A stretch of DNA of 64,000 nucleotides from Nonomuraea rubra (GTDB lineage: Bacteria > Actinomycetota > Actinomycetes > Streptosporangiales > Streptosporangiaceae): assembly GCF_014207985.1 (NCBI RefSeq), contig NZ_JACHMI010000001.1, forward strand, positions 6,989,001-7,053,000, in the 5' to 3' direction. A program made the position numbers and the translations under genes. Shown here one piece after another: positions 1 through 9,823 of the stretch (position 1 is the stretch's first letter; the number at the start of each line of letters is the position of its first letter). Below the pieces are notes generated by a model. That model was not told the origin of the DNA, did no database searches, and saw only the letters and a program-made list of their open reading frames with translations.

Positions 1-1
1 G

Positions 2-136
2 CGGCACCTCAGCGAGCGCGAGCTGGTCGAGGTGCTGCAGGTGGCCGGTTACTACTGGTCGTTCGCCCGGGTGTCCACCGTGCTGGACGTCGAGGTGACC
101 AAGGTCTACGACGAACCGGTGTTGAACCGGGATTGA
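2..136 (+). CDS. Carboxymuconolactone decarboxylase-like protein, C-terminal fragment
   Basis: Only the last 44 codons and the TGA stop lie in the window; the gene begins to the left of it. The visible tail contains an LSERELVEVLQ segment, then GYYWSFARV and a terminal VLDVE region. This resembles the C-terminal helices of the AhpD/CMD fold, whose members are small helical proteins acting on lactones or peroxides. The catalytic Cys-x-x-Cys or His region would be upstream and cannot be seen. The FAD oxidase follows 39 bases later on the same strand and may be co-transcribed. The family call rests on a short stretch. Confidence 0.5.
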   Translation, partial: RHLSERELVEVLQVAGYYWSFARVSTVLDVEVTKVYDEPVLNRD

Positions 137-175
137 CCCGGGCTTCTCCCCATTCCCTACCTCAGGAGCACTTTC

Positions 176-1573
176 ATGCACGACCAGCGGCCGTCCACCG
201 GTCCCTCGAACTTCGACCGGAACGACCTGCCCGCCGAGCTGCGGGACCGGGCGCTGCTGCCCGGGGACGACGGGTACGCCGCCGAGACCCGTACCTTCAA
301 CCTGAGAGCCGACGTCCGGCCGGGCGTGGTCATAGCCGCGGCCTCGGCGCGCGACGTCCAGGCCGCGGTACGGCTGGCGGCGGCCAGGAACGCGCCGATC
401 GCCGCCATGGCCACCGGGCACGCGGTGCAGCCGGTGCCGATCGGGCCGGACGCGGTGCTGGTGAGCACCCGGGCCTTGCAGGAGGTCACCGTGGACGCCG
501 GGGCACGCACCGCCCGGATCGAGGCGGGAGTGCTCTGGGGGCAGGCCGTCGCCGAGATCACCAAGTACGGGCTCGCGCCGCTGAACGGAGCCAGCCCCGG
601 CGTGGGTGTCGTCGGCTTCGTGCTGGCCGGCGGGCACAGCCCCACGCTCGGCCGGGCCCACGGGTACGCCGCCGACCACGTCAACCGGATCCAGGTGGTG
701 ACCGCCGACGGCGAGTTGCGCACCGTCACCGCCGGCAGTGACCCTGAGCTGTTCTTCGGCCTGCGCGGCGGGAAGGGCAACTTCGGCATCGTCACGGCCG
801 TCGAGATCGCGCTCTTCCCGGTGACCACCCTGTACGGGGGCTCGCTCATCTTCCCGGCTGGAAGCGCCCGCACCGTGCTGAACGCCTACCGCGAATGGGT
901 GGAGACCGTACCGGAGACCATGTCGTCCTCCGTCGCGCTGCTGCGGCTGCCGGACGCGCCGGTCCTGCCGGAGCCGCTGCGCGGGCAGCAGGTCGTCAGC
1001 GTCCGCATCTCCTGCACCGACCCTGCGGAGCGCGGCGCCGCCCTGGTCGAGCCGCTGCGCGCCGTCGCGACGCCGATCATGGACCTGGTACGCGAGATGC
1101 CGTACGCCGACTGCGCCTCCATCCACTCCGACCCGGTCGACCCGGCCGCCGTCCAGGAGCGGGGCGGGCTCCTGCGCGAGCTGACCGCCGAGACGGTCGA
1201 CGCCCTGCTCGCCGTCGCGGAGGCGGCGGTGGCTCCCCCGGATCTGCTGGAGGTGCGGCACCTCGGCGGCGCGTTCGCGCGTCAGCCCAGGGTGCCGAAC
1301 GCGATCTCGTACCGGGCCGCCGCCTTCACCCTCTTCATGGCCAACATCGGCGGGACGGCCGGCGCCGAGGAGATCGACGCGGCGCAGGCCGCGGCGATCG
1401 AGCGGCTGCGGCCCTGGTGCACCGGATACAGCCTGCTCAGCTTCATGTCCGACGTCGACGGCGTCGAGCGGGGTTACCGGCCGGAGGTCTACCGCGAGCT
1501 GGTCTCGCTGAAGCGTCGGGTCGACCCGGCCAACCTGTTCCGGCTCAACCACAACATCCGTCCCGACGTGTGA
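176..1573 (+). CDS. FAD-linked oxidase (PCMH-type FAD domain plus BBE C-terminus)
   Basis: A 465-residue flavoprotein of the berberine-bridge/6-hydroxynicotine oxidase family. The ATG at 176 has an AGGAG at 164-168. The N-terminal FAD-binding half contains ATGHAVQPV (about residues 79-87), whose His is where this family attaches FAD covalently. It also has a glycine-rich GVGVVGFVLAGGHSPTLGR stretch and LRGGKGNFGIVT, typical of the PCMH fold. The C-terminus has the BBE signature YRELVSLKRRVDPANLFRLN. No signal peptide is apparent, so it is probably cytoplasmic. The substrate cannot be told from sequence; such enzymes oxidise alcohols, amines or phenolic secondary metabolites. The CMD-like gene upstream and the LuxR gene downstream suggest a small oxidative module. 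Confidence 0.85.
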   Translation: MHDQRPSTGPSNFDRNDLPAELRDRALLPGDDGYAAETRTFNLRADVRPGVVIAAASARDVQAAVRLAAARNAPIAAMATGHAVQPVPIGPDAVLVSTRALQEVTVDAGARTARIEAGVLWGQAVAEITKYGLAPLNGASPGVGVVGFVLAGGHSPTLGRAHGYAADHVNRIQVVTADGELRTVTAGSDPELFFGLRGGKGNFGIVTAVEIALFPVTTLYGGSLIFPAGSARTVLNAYREWVETVPETMSSSVALLRLPDAPVLPEPLRGQQVVSVRISCTDPAERGAALVEPLRAVATPIMDLVREMPYADCASIHSDPVDPAAVQERGGLLRELTAETVDALLAVAEAAVAPPDLLEVRHLGGAFARQPRVPNAISYRAAAFTLFMANIGGTAGAEEIDAAQAAAIERLRPWCTGYSLLSFMSDVDGVERGYRPEVYRELVSLKRRVDPANLFRLNHNIRPDV

Positions 1574-1652
1574 CGGAGCGGGCTGCCCCCGGCCCGCATG
1601 AACCACCCTCACCACGCGAGGCCCTCCCTGGATCCCGGCCAGCGGCGGGAAA

Positions 1653-1682
1653 TTGCTGAGCCCTTGGCGCTCGTGGCATTAT
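1653..1682 (+). promoter_or_regulatory. Candidate promoter for the LAL regulator
   Basis: TTGCTG at 1653-1658 and CATTAT at 1677-1682 are separated by 18 bases and end about 25 bases before the chosen GTG start. The 127-base gap between the oxidase and the regulator is otherwise unremarkable. Assigned by eye only. Confidence 0.3.
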
Positions 1683-1706
1683 CCGCGCTGGTGAAAGGAT
1701 GTGGTC

Positions 1707-4475
1707 GTGGTGCCGAGCCTGCAAGACGCACCCGTCGAGCTGGTCAACCGGGTCGTCGAACGGGAGGCGCTCACCGGGTTTCTCGAGGCCGTCCGCACGG
1801 GTGAGGGGCGGGCTCTCGTCCTGAGCGGGGACGCGGGGCTCGGCAAGACGGCACTGCTCAACGATGTCGCCGCCCAGGCGCGCGGGTTCAGCGTGCTGCG
1901 GGTGTCGGGCATGCAGTCGGAGATGGAGCTGGCCTTCGCCGGGCTGCACCAGCTGTGCGGCCCGTTGCTGAAGCGGGTGGAGGTGCTGCCCCGGCCACAG
2001 CTGCTGGCCCTGCGGACCGCGTTCGGGCTGGCGGAGGGTCCGCCACCGGCGCGGTTCATGGTGGGGATGGCCGTCCTCAGCCTGCTGTCGGAGGTCTCCA
2101 GAGAGCGGCCGCTGCTGTGCGTGGTGGATGACCTGCACTGGCTGGATCGGGCGTCGGCGCAGGCACTCGGCTTCGTCGCGCGCAGGCTCGGGGCCGACCC
2201 GATCGGCATCGTGTTCGGGACGCGGACTCCGACCGACGAGGTGGCCGGCGTTCGTGAGCTGCGCCTCGACGGGCTGGCCGATCAGCATGCGCACGAACTG
2301 CTCTCCTCCGCGCTGAGCGGGCCGCTCGACGCGCGGGTACGCGATCAGATCGTGGCCGAGACGCGGGGCAATCCGCTGGCACTGCTGGAGCTGCCGCGGA
2401 CGATGTCCCGGGAGGAGCTGGCCGGCGGTTTCGGTTTCCCGGGCACGGCGCCGCTGTCGGGACGGATCGAGGAGAGTTTCGCCCGGCAGCTGGATGCCCT
2501 GCCCGGTGACACCAAGCTGCTGATCTGCCTGGCTTCGGCCGAGCCTTCGGGCGATGCGAAGCTGATCTGGCGGGCCGCCGGCCTCCTGGGCATTCCGCAT
2601 GTGGCGGCCCGGCCCGCGACAGCGTCAGGGCTCGCCGATTTCGGGCAGCGGATCAGCTTCCGGCATCCGCTGCTCCGCAGGGCCGCCTACCGGTCGGCGA
2701 CGGCCGAGCAGCGGCGCGCGGTGCATCGCGCGCTGGCGGAGGCGACCGATCCCGTCGCCGATCCGGATCGCCGGGCCTGGCATCGGGCGCAGTCGACGGA
2801 GGGGCCCGACGAGGACGCCGCGGCCGACCTCGAGCGCTCCGCGAGCAGGGCGCAAGCCCGCGGCGGACCCAACGCGGCGGCGGCGTTCCTGGAGCAGGCC
2901 GCCGCCCTGACCGTCGACCCGGCGCGCCGGGCCGACCACATGCTCGCGGCCGCTCACGCCAACCTGCAGGCCGGCTCCTACGACCGCGTGCTCGAACTGC
3001 TCGCCATGGTGCGGGCGGAGCCGCTGACGGAACTGCAGAGCGCCCGCGCGGACCTGCTGCAGGGAAATGTCGCCTTCGCCTCCGGGCTGGGCAGCGAGGG
3101 TCCGCCGCTGCTGCTGAAGGCGGCCAGGCGGCTCGAACCGCTCGACCTCGACCTGGCTCGCGAGACCTACCTGAAGGCCTGGATGGCCGCGATGTTCGCG
3201 GGCGATCTCGCGATCGGCGGAAGCCTGGCGGACGTGTCCCAGGCCGCCCGCAGGCTGCCCGTGTCGGCGCACCCGGATGAGGCCGAACTCGTCCTCGACG
3301 CGCTGGCGCGGGTGATCGTGGAGGGCCCGGCCGGCGCGGCGCCGGTCATGCGCAGAGCGGTCAGCGCGATCGTCGACGCCTGCCTCACCCCCGACCAGGT
3401 ACTGCGCTGGGGCTGGTTCGCGCACGCCGCCGCCGTCGGCAGCTGGGACTTCACCAACTGGCGCTTCCTGCTCGAACGGGAGCTCAAGGTGCTCAGGACG
3501 GTGGGGGCGTTCGACCTGCTGCCCATCGTGCTGGCCACGCTGGGGACCGTGACCACCTGGTCGGGCGAGTTCTCGGCGGCCGCGGCCATGTTCGCCGAGG
3601 CCGAGACGATCTGCGAGGTGACCGGCGCACCCGCGGCCGCCTTCGGCCCGACGATCCTCGCCTGCCTGCGCGGCGACGAGGACAAGGCCGTCCCGCTCAT
3701 CCACTCGATGATCGCCGAGGTGGAGGTGACCGGCCAGGGCGCGAGCGTCACGTACGCGAACTGGGTGGCAGCGGTCCTCTACAACGGGCTCGGCCGCTAC
3801 GGCGAGGCACTGGCCGCCGCCGTCGCGTCCAGTGAGAGCTCCTCCGATCTGTTCATCGCGCTGTGGTCGCTGCCCGAACTGGTCGAAGCCGCCGCCCGTA
3901 CCGGGAACACCGGGGTCGCCGAGGCGGCCCTCGCCCGGCTGGCTGAGTCGACGTCGGCCGGCGGCACCGAGGTGGGGCTCGGCCTGGAGGCCCGCTCGCG
4001 CGCGCTGCTCAGCGGCGGCGACGTCGCGGAGCAGTACTATCTGGAGGCCGTCGACCGGCTCGGCCGGACTCCGCTGCGCCCCGAACTGGGCCGGGCGCAC
4101 CTGCTCTACGGCGAGTGGCTTCGCCGGGTCAACCGCCGGGTGGACGCCCGCCACCAGCTGAAGATCGCCCACGAGCTGTTCAGCGAGCTGGGGATGAGGG
4201 CGTTCGCCGAACGCGCCCGCCGCGAGCTGCTGGCGACCGGCGAACGGGTCCGGCAGGGCGCGGAGGAGAGCGAGAGCACGCTCACCGCTCAGGAGACGCT
4301 GATCGTCCGCCTCGCGTCCGCCGGTCTCACGAATCAGGAGATCGGCGCCCAGCTGTTCCTCAGCGCCCGCACCGTCGAGTGGCATCTGCGCAACGTCTTC
4401 GGCAAGCTCGGCATCACCTCCCGCCGCCAGCTCGCCACCGCCCTGCACCGGGACGGCGCCCTCCTGGACCGCTAG
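1707..4475 (+). CDS. LAL-family LuxR transcriptional regulator
   Basis: About 922 residues, the usual size of large ATP-binding LuxR (LAL) regulators. The N-terminal AAA/NTPase domain has the Walker A GDAGLGKTALL (about residues 42-52) and a Walker B-like LLCVVDDLHWLD. A long TPR-like middle follows, then a C-terminal LuxR helix-turn-helix with LTNQEIGAQLFLSARTVEWH. In-frame GTG codons occur at 1701, 1707 and 1710. AAAGGA at 1694-1699 fits the 1707 start best (7-base gap). The gene lies just after the FAD oxidase on the same strand, so that gene or the divergent neighbourhood is a plausible target. The effector is unknown. Confidence 0.85.
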   Translation: MVPSLQDAPVELVNRVVEREALTGFLEAVRTGEGRALVLSGDAGLGKTALLNDVAAQARGFSVLRVSGMQSEMELAFAGLHQLCGPLLKRVEVLPRPQLLALRTAFGLAEGPPPARFMVGMAVLSLLSEVSRERPLLCVVDDLHWLDRASAQALGFVARRLGADPIGIVFGTRTPTDEVAGVRELRLDGLADQHAHELLSSALSGPLDARVRDQIVAETRGNPLALLELPRTMSREELAGGFGFPGTAPLSGRIEESFARQLDALPGDTKLLICLASAEPSGDAKLIWRAAGLLGIPHVAARPATASGLADFGQRISFRHPLLRRAAYRSATAEQRRAVHRALAEATDPVADPDRRAWHRAQSTEGPDEDAAADLERSASRAQARGGPNAAAAFLEQAAALTVDPARRADHMLAAAHANLQAGSYDRVLELLAMVRAEPLTELQSARADLLQGNVAFASGLGSEGPPLLLKAARRLEPLDLDLARETYLKAWMAAMFAGDLAIGGSLADVSQAARRLPVSAHPDEAELVLDALARVIVEGPAGAAPVMRRAVSAIVDACLTPDQVLRWGWFAHAAAVGSWDFTNWRFLLERELKVLRTVGAFDLLPIVLATLGTVTTWSGEFSAAAAMFAEAETICEVTGAPAAAFGPTILACLRGDEDKAVPLIHSMIAEVEVTGQGASVTYANWVAAVLYNGLGRYGEALAAAVASSESSSDLFIALWSLPELVEAAARTGNTGVAEAALARLAESTSAGGTEVGLGLEARSRALLSGGDVAEQYYLEAVDRLGRTPLRPELGRAHLLYGEWLRRVNRRVDARHQLKIAHELFSELGMRAFAERARRELLATGERVRQGAEESESTLTAQETLIVRLASAGLTNQEIGAQLFLSARTVEWHLRNVFGKLGITSRRQLATALHRDGALLDR

Positions 4476-4518
4476 ACGATGATCGTCAGAGCGCGCCGGC
4501 CATCGTGCAGGGCTGCGG

Positions 4519-4842
4519 CTAGGCACGGATGAGAGGGTTGGTGCGGAGGCCGTCGGCGGTGCGGGAGACGTCGGCGCGGTGGCGGTGGCGGGCACTGCTC
4601 CGGCAGCGGGAGGTGACCCGGACGGGCCAGGCGTCCGCCCGGAGACGGGGACGGTCCAGGGGCGCGCCGCATCTCGTGCAGCGGGTCTCGGCGGCGGCCG
4701 TCTCGTAGGCGATGTCGATCAGCCATTTGTCGGCGGGTCCAGGAGGCTCGTACCGGTTCCGTTCGATCTCGTACGGGCCTGTCGTGTCGAACGGTCCGCT
4801 CAGATAGGCCATGAAGGCCCAGGACGCGAAGAACCACTCCAT
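4519..4842 (-). CDS. Small hypothetical protein with a CxxC knuckle
   Basis: A 107-residue protein starting at an ATG with a strong GGAG ribosome site 8 bases upstream (complement of 4850-4858). The first half is acidic and aromatic (WFFASWAFMAYLSGPFD). A TRCTRCGAPLD motif follows at about residues 53-63, resembling half of a zinc knuckle. The C-terminus is Arg-rich, with a further Cys at about residue 80. It begins 30 bases downstream of the flavin disulfide oxidoreductase and is probably its operon partner. I recognise no family. Confidence 0.5.
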   Translation of the reverse strand: MEWFFASWAFMAYLSGPFDTTGPYEIERNRYEPPGPADKWLIDIAYETAAAETRCTRCGAPLDRPRLRADAWPVRVTSRCRSSARHRHRADVSRTADGLRTNPLIRA

Positions 4843-4872
4843 GGTCGTGCTCTCCTTTCTCGATGATCGGCC

Positions 4873-6306
4873 TCAGCGCCCGCTGCGCAGGGACGCGGGG
4901 GTGTCCCGGTAGGTTTCGAGGAGCCGGAGCCAGACCTCGCTGAGCGTGGGGAACGCCGGGACGGCATGCCAGAGGCGGTCGAGCGGGATCTCGCCGGTGA
5001 TCGCGAATGTCGCGGACTGGAGGAGTTCGGCGACACCCCGGCCGGCGAAGGTGGCGCCCACGACGGTGCCGCGTCCGGGGTCGAGGAGGATGCGGGCGCG
5101 GCCCCGATATCCGGGGCTGTGCTGGTGGGCACCGGCGACGAGGCCGAGGTCGTAGTCGACGATGTCGACGTCGCGGCCCAGGCGGGCGGCGTCGTCGGTG
5201 GTGAGACCGACGGAGGCGATCTCGGGGTCGGTGAAGAGGACCTGGGGGACGGCGGCGTGGTCGGCAGTCCCGGTGTGGCGGCCCCACGGGCCGCGGTCGA
5301 GGGGTTGGTTGCGGGCGCGGTCGGCGATGACCGCGCCGGCGATCCTCGCCTGGTACTTGCCCTGGTGGGTGAGGAGGGCGCGCTGGTTGACGTCGCCGAC
5401 GGCGTACAGCCAGTCCCCGGTGACGCCGGGCACGGTGTAGGTGTCGTCGCTCGGCAGCCAGGCACCGGGGCGCAGGCCGACGGTCTCCAGGCCGAGGTCG
5501 TCGGTGCGAGGGGCGCGGCCGGTCGCCAGCAGGAGTTCGTCGGCGTGGAGCACCTCCCCGCCGGACAGTTCGAGGCGGACGTCGGCACCGCGGGTCGCGG
5601 CGGTGACGGTCGTGTCGAACCGCACGTCGACGCCCGAGGCACGGAGCGCGTCGGTGACCAGGTCCGCGGCGAAACGTTCCATCCGGGCAAGCAGCCCGGA
5701 CTCCCGGACGAGGAGGGTGACCTGCGAGCCGAGGGCCTGCCAGGCGGTGGCCATCTCCACGGCGACGACGCCCCCGCCGACGATGGCCAGCCGCGGTGGG
5801 ACCTGGGTGGCGCTGGTGGCTTCGCGGCTGGTCCAGGGCCGCAGGGCGGCGAGGTCCGGCAGCGGCGGGAGGGCGGCGCGGGTCCCGGTGCAGATGGCCA
5901 CGGCGTGCCGGGCCGACAGCCGCAGGACGGCGCCGTCGGCACCCGTCACCTCCACGGTCCGTGGCCCGGACAGCCGTCCGTGCCCGCGGATCAGGGTGAT
6001 GCCCGCCTGCTCCAGCCATTGCACCTGGGACTGGTCGTTCCAGTCACCGGACATCCGGTCGCGGTGCCGCAGGACGGCCTGGACGTCCAGCGGTCCAGGG
6101 TCGAGGCCGGGCATGCCGCGCGCCTCGGCGTGCAGCAGCACCGGCCGGAGCAGTGCCTTGCTGGGTTCGCACGCCCAGTAGGAGCATTCTCCGCCGACCA
6201 GTTCGGCTTCCACGATGACGGTGTTCAGGCCGGCGGCGGCCGTCCTGCCGGCCACGTTCTCACCGACCGGTCCGGCGCCGATGACGACGACGTCGAAAAT
6301 ACGCAC
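4873..6306 (-). CDS. Pyridine nucleotide-disulfide oxidoreductase (class I)
   Basis: A 477-residue flavoprotein of the dihydrolipoamide dehydrogenase, mycothione reductase and mercuric reductase superfamily. A GTG start at 6306 follows GGAGATCTT. The N-terminal Rossmann motif VVIGAGPVGENVAG binds FAD. The redox-active pair appears as GGECSYWACEPSK (CxxxxC, about residues 39-51). The NAD(P)H motif is VGGGVVAVEMA, and the second FAD motif is YAVGDVNQRALLTHQGKYQAR. The C-terminal dimerisation domain lacks the usual HxxxxE catalytic pair as far as I can read: the corresponding stretch is LWHAVPAFPTLSEVW, which retains one His. This subtype is common in actinobacteria and its substrate is unclear. 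Confidence 0.85.
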   Translation of the reverse strand: MRIFDVVVIGAGPVGENVAGRTAAAGLNTVIVEAELVGGECSYWACEPSKALLRPVLLHAEARGMPGLDPGPLDVQAVLRHRDRMSGDWNDQSQVQWLEQAGITLIRGHGRLSGPRTVEVTGADGAVLRLSARHAVAICTGTRAALPPLPDLAALRPWTSREATSATQVPPRLAIVGGGVVAVEMATAWQALGSQVTLLVRESGLLARMERFAADLVTDALRASGVDVRFDTTVTAATRGADVRLELSGGEVLHADELLLATGRAPRTDDLGLETVGLRPGAWLPSDDTYTVPGVTGDWLYAVGDVNQRALLTHQGKYQARIAGAVIADRARNQPLDRGPWGRHTGTADHAAVPQVLFTDPEIASVGLTTDDAARLGRDVDIVDYDLGLVAGAHQHSPGYRGRARILLDPGRGTVVGATFAGRGVAELLQSATFAITGEIPLDRLWHAVPAFPTLSEVWLRLLETYRDTPASLRSGR

Positions 6307-6682
6307 AAGATCTCCAAAAGGGGGCAGGGAGAGCGGTGTTTCCGCCTTCCCGTGGGACAGCGGGTCAGCGGCGGGGAGCGCGCCGGGTGACCTCCTGAAC
6401 CACCTTCGACCACGTCCCGATCGCGCACATCGGTCATCTGACGGTGAGTCAGACGGCGCCGCAACGATCTGGAGTCAGGTGACCGATGCCCGGTGAACCG
6501 GGTGACGTCGATGACTCCCCCGTGCCGGGCACCTCGCACTGCGGCCAGAGCCGCAGACCCGTGCCGAGCCCGGGGCAAACCCCCGTACCCCCGGGAGAGC
6601 GGGCCAGGGTCACCCCCTGGGGCTCTGGGCCTCCGGCCGGGCGAAGCTGTTCACCGGGCACGCCACGGAGGAGAAGCGGGGA
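6307..6682. other. Divergent intergenic region, 376 bases
   Basis: The gap lies between the leftward flavoprotein and the rightward second LAL regulator, so it must hold two divergent promoters. A GCCCGGTGAACCGGG imperfect palindrome at about 6486-6501 is the only structure that stands out. I see no convincing protein-coding sequence or RNA gene here. Confidence 0.4.
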
Positions 6683-9352
6683 GTGAGCGAAGTGATCATC
6701 GGCAGGGATCGTGAGCGGGCGGCGATCTCCGGCCTGGTGGAGTCCACCGCCGGCCGGGTGCTCGTCGTGCGGGGCGAGGCGGGAGTCGGCAAGAGCGCCC
6801 TGCTCGAGGAGGCGGCGGAGCTGGCCGTCCGGGACGGTCACCTCGTGAGCCGGATCACCGGGGTCGAGGCCGAGTCCGAACTCCCCTACTCCGGGCTGCA
6901 CCAGTTGCTCTACCAGTTGCTCCCCCTGAACGACGACATCCGCGTGGCGCTCGACGTGATCACCGGACGGCGGCCCGGCGACGCTCCCTCGGTGATGACG
7001 CTCGGCATCACGGTGCTCGAACTGCTGTCGGACCTCGCCACGCGACGTCCCGTGCTGGTGACCCTCGACGACGGCCAGTGGCTCGACGATTCCAGCGCCG
7101 ACGTCTTCGGCTTCGTCGGGCGCCGGATCGGGAGTATCCCGGTGAAACTGCTGGTCGCCGTCCGGGACGAGGTCGTCTCCCGGTTCGACAGCGCGGTGCT
7201 GCCCGAGATCTCGGTCGGCCCGCTCACCGACGAGGACGCGGTGCGCCTGCTCGACCGGCACCACCCGTCCCTGGACGAGCGGGTACGCCAATGGGTGCTG
7301 GACCAGGCTCTCGGCAACCCCCTGGCGCTGCTGGAACTGCCGTCCCTGGCCGGCGACGCGGGGCTGCCGCGCACGCTGCACCACCTGTACGGCTCCCGCA
7401 TCGCCGCGCTCAGCGACGCGGCCCGTGCGGAACTGCTGATGGGCGCGCTCGACGGTGTCGGCTCCCGGCCGGGCGACGACAGGCCGAAGCCGCGCCACCG
7501 GATGCGGAACGTCGACGAGGCGGTGGCGTGCGGCCTGCTGACCGCCGAGCCGATCACCGGGGACGTCACCTTCCGGCATCCGCTGGTCCGGTCGAGTGTC
7601 GTGCGGATGGCGACCCCCGAGCAGTGCCGGGCGGCCCATCGCGCACTCGCGGACGTCCACCGGGACGACCTCGAACGGCGTGCGATCCACCTGGCGGCGG
7701 CCTGCGTCGCCCCCGACGAGGAGGTCGCCCGGGCGCTGGAGGCCGCGGCCGATTCGGCGATCCGCCGTGGCGGCGCCATCGCCGCCGTCGGCTGGCTGAC
7801 CCGCGCCGCCGAGCTGAGCCAGGACGCCGAGGAACGGGCCCGGCGGCTCAGCTACGCGACGTTCCTCTCCGGATACGCGGCCCGGCCCGGCAGCGCGCTC
7901 CCCCCGGTGCATCTCACCTCCGGTCCTGACGCCGCCGTCAACGCCATCCACCAGGCGTTCTTCGAGGACGGTGACGTGCGCTCCGCCCACCGGCAGGTGA
8001 TGGCGGCGATCGAGGGCCTGAACGGCGAGCCCACCGAGACCCTCACCCGGCTGCAGGTCCTCCTGCTCGCCATCAGCCAGTACGCCGCCGACCCCGTTCT
8101 GTGGACCGAGGCTCACAAGACCCTCGCGTCCCTCGGCCACCTCGTCACCGAGCAGACCCAGATCTACAGCAACACCTGGAGCGACGTGATCCTGCACGGA
8201 CGCGGCTGGGCCGGGCCCCTGGAGCGGACCGCGGCGAACCTGCGCGACCGGGAGCCCTGGGACGTCACCCGCCTGGCTACAGCGGCCTACCACCTCGACA
8301 TCCTCAGCCAGTACCGGCCTCATCTGGAGCGCGTCGCGGACCGCGAGCTGGCGACCGGCACCGCCTTCAGCGGCATGCTCATGCTGCAGATGATCCTGCT
8401 GGACCAGATCGGGTCCGGCGACTGGGACGCCGCGGTGCAGACCGGGGAACGGGCTCTGGCCCTGGAGATCGAGCACGGCCGTCATCTGCTCGCCCACCAG
8501 ACCCGCGCCCACCTGGCGCAGCTCGCGGCGCTGCGCGGCCAGATCGCCCAGGCCCTCGAACTACGCGCGGAGGCCGACGCCTGGGCCAGGCCGCGCGGAG
8601 TCGGCTTCATCACCAACCTCGCCGACTCCATCGCCGTGACGGCCGCGCTGAGCGCGGGTGACTACGAGGCCGCGTACCGGCACTCCGTCGACATCACGAC
8701 ACCGGGGACGTTCCGGCCCTACTGCGGCCCGGCGTCACGATCCCTCCTCGACCTCGTCGAGGCCGCCCTGCACACCGGCCGCACCGAGGAGGCCCGCCGC
8801 CACGCTCTGGCCGCCCGCGACGCCGGCTTCGCCGACCTCACCCCCCGCCTCGCCCTGACCTGCTACGGCGCGCTCGCGATGACCGCGAGCTCCGAGGGAG
8901 AGGCCGCCGAAATGTTCGCACGCGCCACCTCCCATCCGGCAGCCGCCCGGTTCCCGTTCGAAACGGCACGGATCCAGCTGGCCCACGGGATCCGCCTGCG
9001 CCACGCCCGCGAACGCATCGCCGCCCGGCCCATCCTCGCCCACGCCGCCGAGACCTTCGAACGGCTCGGCGCCACCTCATGGGCCGAGCGAGCTTCCGCC
9101 GAACTGCGGATCGACGGAGCGACACCCCTGGTCTCCGCTTCTCACCTGTCGCTGACCTGGCAGGAACGGCGAATCGCCGACCTCGCCGCCAGCGGCCTCA
9201 CCAACAAGGAGATCGGCGCACGGCTGCACCTGTCACCCCGTACGGTCAGCTCCCATCTGTACCGGATCTTCCCCAAGCTGGGCGTCACCACCCGAGCCGC
9301 CCTCCGGGACGCCATGAACCGCCCCGACCACGTCTCTGCGTCAAATGACTGA
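6683..9352 (+). CDS. LAL-family LuxR transcriptional regulator
   Basis: 889 residues with a GTG start and GGAGGAG at 6667-6673, 9 bases upstream. Walker A is GEAGVGKSALLEEA (about residues 31-44) and the Walker B-like stretch is PVLVTLDDGQWLD. Here Gly-Gln replaces the more common Ala-Gln or Leu-His of sister proteins. A helical repeat region fills the centre. The C-terminal LuxR helix-turn-helix reads ASGLTNKEIGARLHLSPRTVSSHLY. It diverges from the disulfide oxidoreductase and is a likely regulator of that unit. It is a distant paralogue of the other two LAL genes in the window. Confidence 0.85.
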   Translation: MSEVIIGRDRERAAISGLVESTAGRVLVVRGEAGVGKSALLEEAAELAVRDGHLVSRITGVEAESELPYSGLHQLLYQLLPLNDDIRVALDVITGRRPGDAPSVMTLGITVLELLSDLATRRPVLVTLDDGQWLDDSSADVFGFVGRRIGSIPVKLLVAVRDEVVSRFDSAVLPEISVGPLTDEDAVRLLDRHHPSLDERVRQWVLDQALGNPLALLELPSLAGDAGLPRTLHHLYGSRIAALSDAARAELLMGALDGVGSRPGDDRPKPRHRMRNVDEAVACGLLTAEPITGDVTFRHPLVRSSVVRMATPEQCRAAHRALADVHRDDLERRAIHLAAACVAPDEEVARALEAAADSAIRRGGAIAAVGWLTRAAELSQDAEERARRLSYATFLSGYAARPGSALPPVHLTSGPDAAVNAIHQAFFEDGDVRSAHRQVMAAIEGLNGEPTETLTRLQVLLLAISQYAADPVLWTEAHKTLASLGHLVTEQTQIYSNTWSDVILHGRGWAGPLERTAANLRDREPWDVTRLATAAYHLDILSQYRPHLERVADRELATGTAFSGMLMLQMILLDQIGSGDWDAAVQTGERALALEIEHGRHLLAHQTRAHLAQLAALRGQIAQALELRAEADAWARPRGVGFITNLADSIAVTAALSAGDYEAAYRHSVDITTPGTFRPYCGPASRSLLDLVEAALHTGRTEEARRHALAARDAGFADLTPRLALTCYGALAMTASSEGEAAEMFARATSHPAAARFPFETARIQLAHGIRLRHARERIAARPILAHAAETFERLGATSWAERASAELRIDGATPLVSASHLSLTWQERRIADLAASGLTNKEIGARLHLSPRTVSSHLYRIFPKLGVTTRAALRDAMNRPDHVSASND

Positions 9353-9360
9353 CGCACCGG

Positions 9361-9807
9361 CTACCGGTGCCCCTGGCGAGGCGCGGCGAGAACGTCGCGG
9401 AGTACGTCCTCCAGCGTGACGCGGGCGAGCTCGCCCCTCAGGGTCTTCTCGATGCCCTCGTAGACGCCCTGCATCGCCGGCTGGATGCCGTACCCGACCA
9501 CGCAGCCCTGGTCGGGGGCGGTGCGGTGCATGGCGAACAGCGGACCGGGTTCGACCGCCTCGTACACGTCGAGCAGGGTGATCGACCCGAGCTCACGCGC
9601 CAGTGACCAGCCCGCGCCCACGCCCCGCCGCGACTCCACGAGCCCCGCCCTGCGCAGCTCGCCGAGGAGCCGCCTGATGACCACGGGGTTGGTGTTCGCG
9701 CTGGTCGCGATCTGCTCGGAGGTGGCGACCTCGTGGCCCTGGCGCTGGTAGAGGCCGATCCAGGCCAGCGCGTGCGCGGCGATGGTCAACCTGCTGTTGG
9801 CGCTCAC
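9361..9807 (-). CDS. Rrf2-family transcriptional repressor
   Basis: 148 residues, the usual Rrf2 size. The N-terminal winged helix reads LTIAAHALAWIGLY, ATSEQIATSANTNPVVIRRLLGELRRAGLV, then the wing SRRGVGAGWSLAR. IscR and NsrR carry three Cys residues for an Fe-S cluster, but this protein has a single Cys (DQGCVVGYG). It is therefore a one-Cys or ligand-type member such as YwnA or CymR, rather than an Fe-S sensor. The GTG start at 9807 follows a GGGGGG tract. Direct control of the divergent SDR through the repeated TTACGAC sites between them is the obvious model. Confidence 0.82.
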   Translation of the reverse strand: MSANSRLTIAAHALAWIGLYQRQGHEVATSEQIATSANTNPVVIRRLLGELRRAGLVESRRGVGAGWSLARELGSITLLDVYEAVEPGPLFAMHRTAPDQGCVVGYGIQPAMQGVYEGIEKTLRGELARVTLEDVLRDVLAAPRQGHR

Positions 9808-9823
9808 GAACTCTCATCCCCCC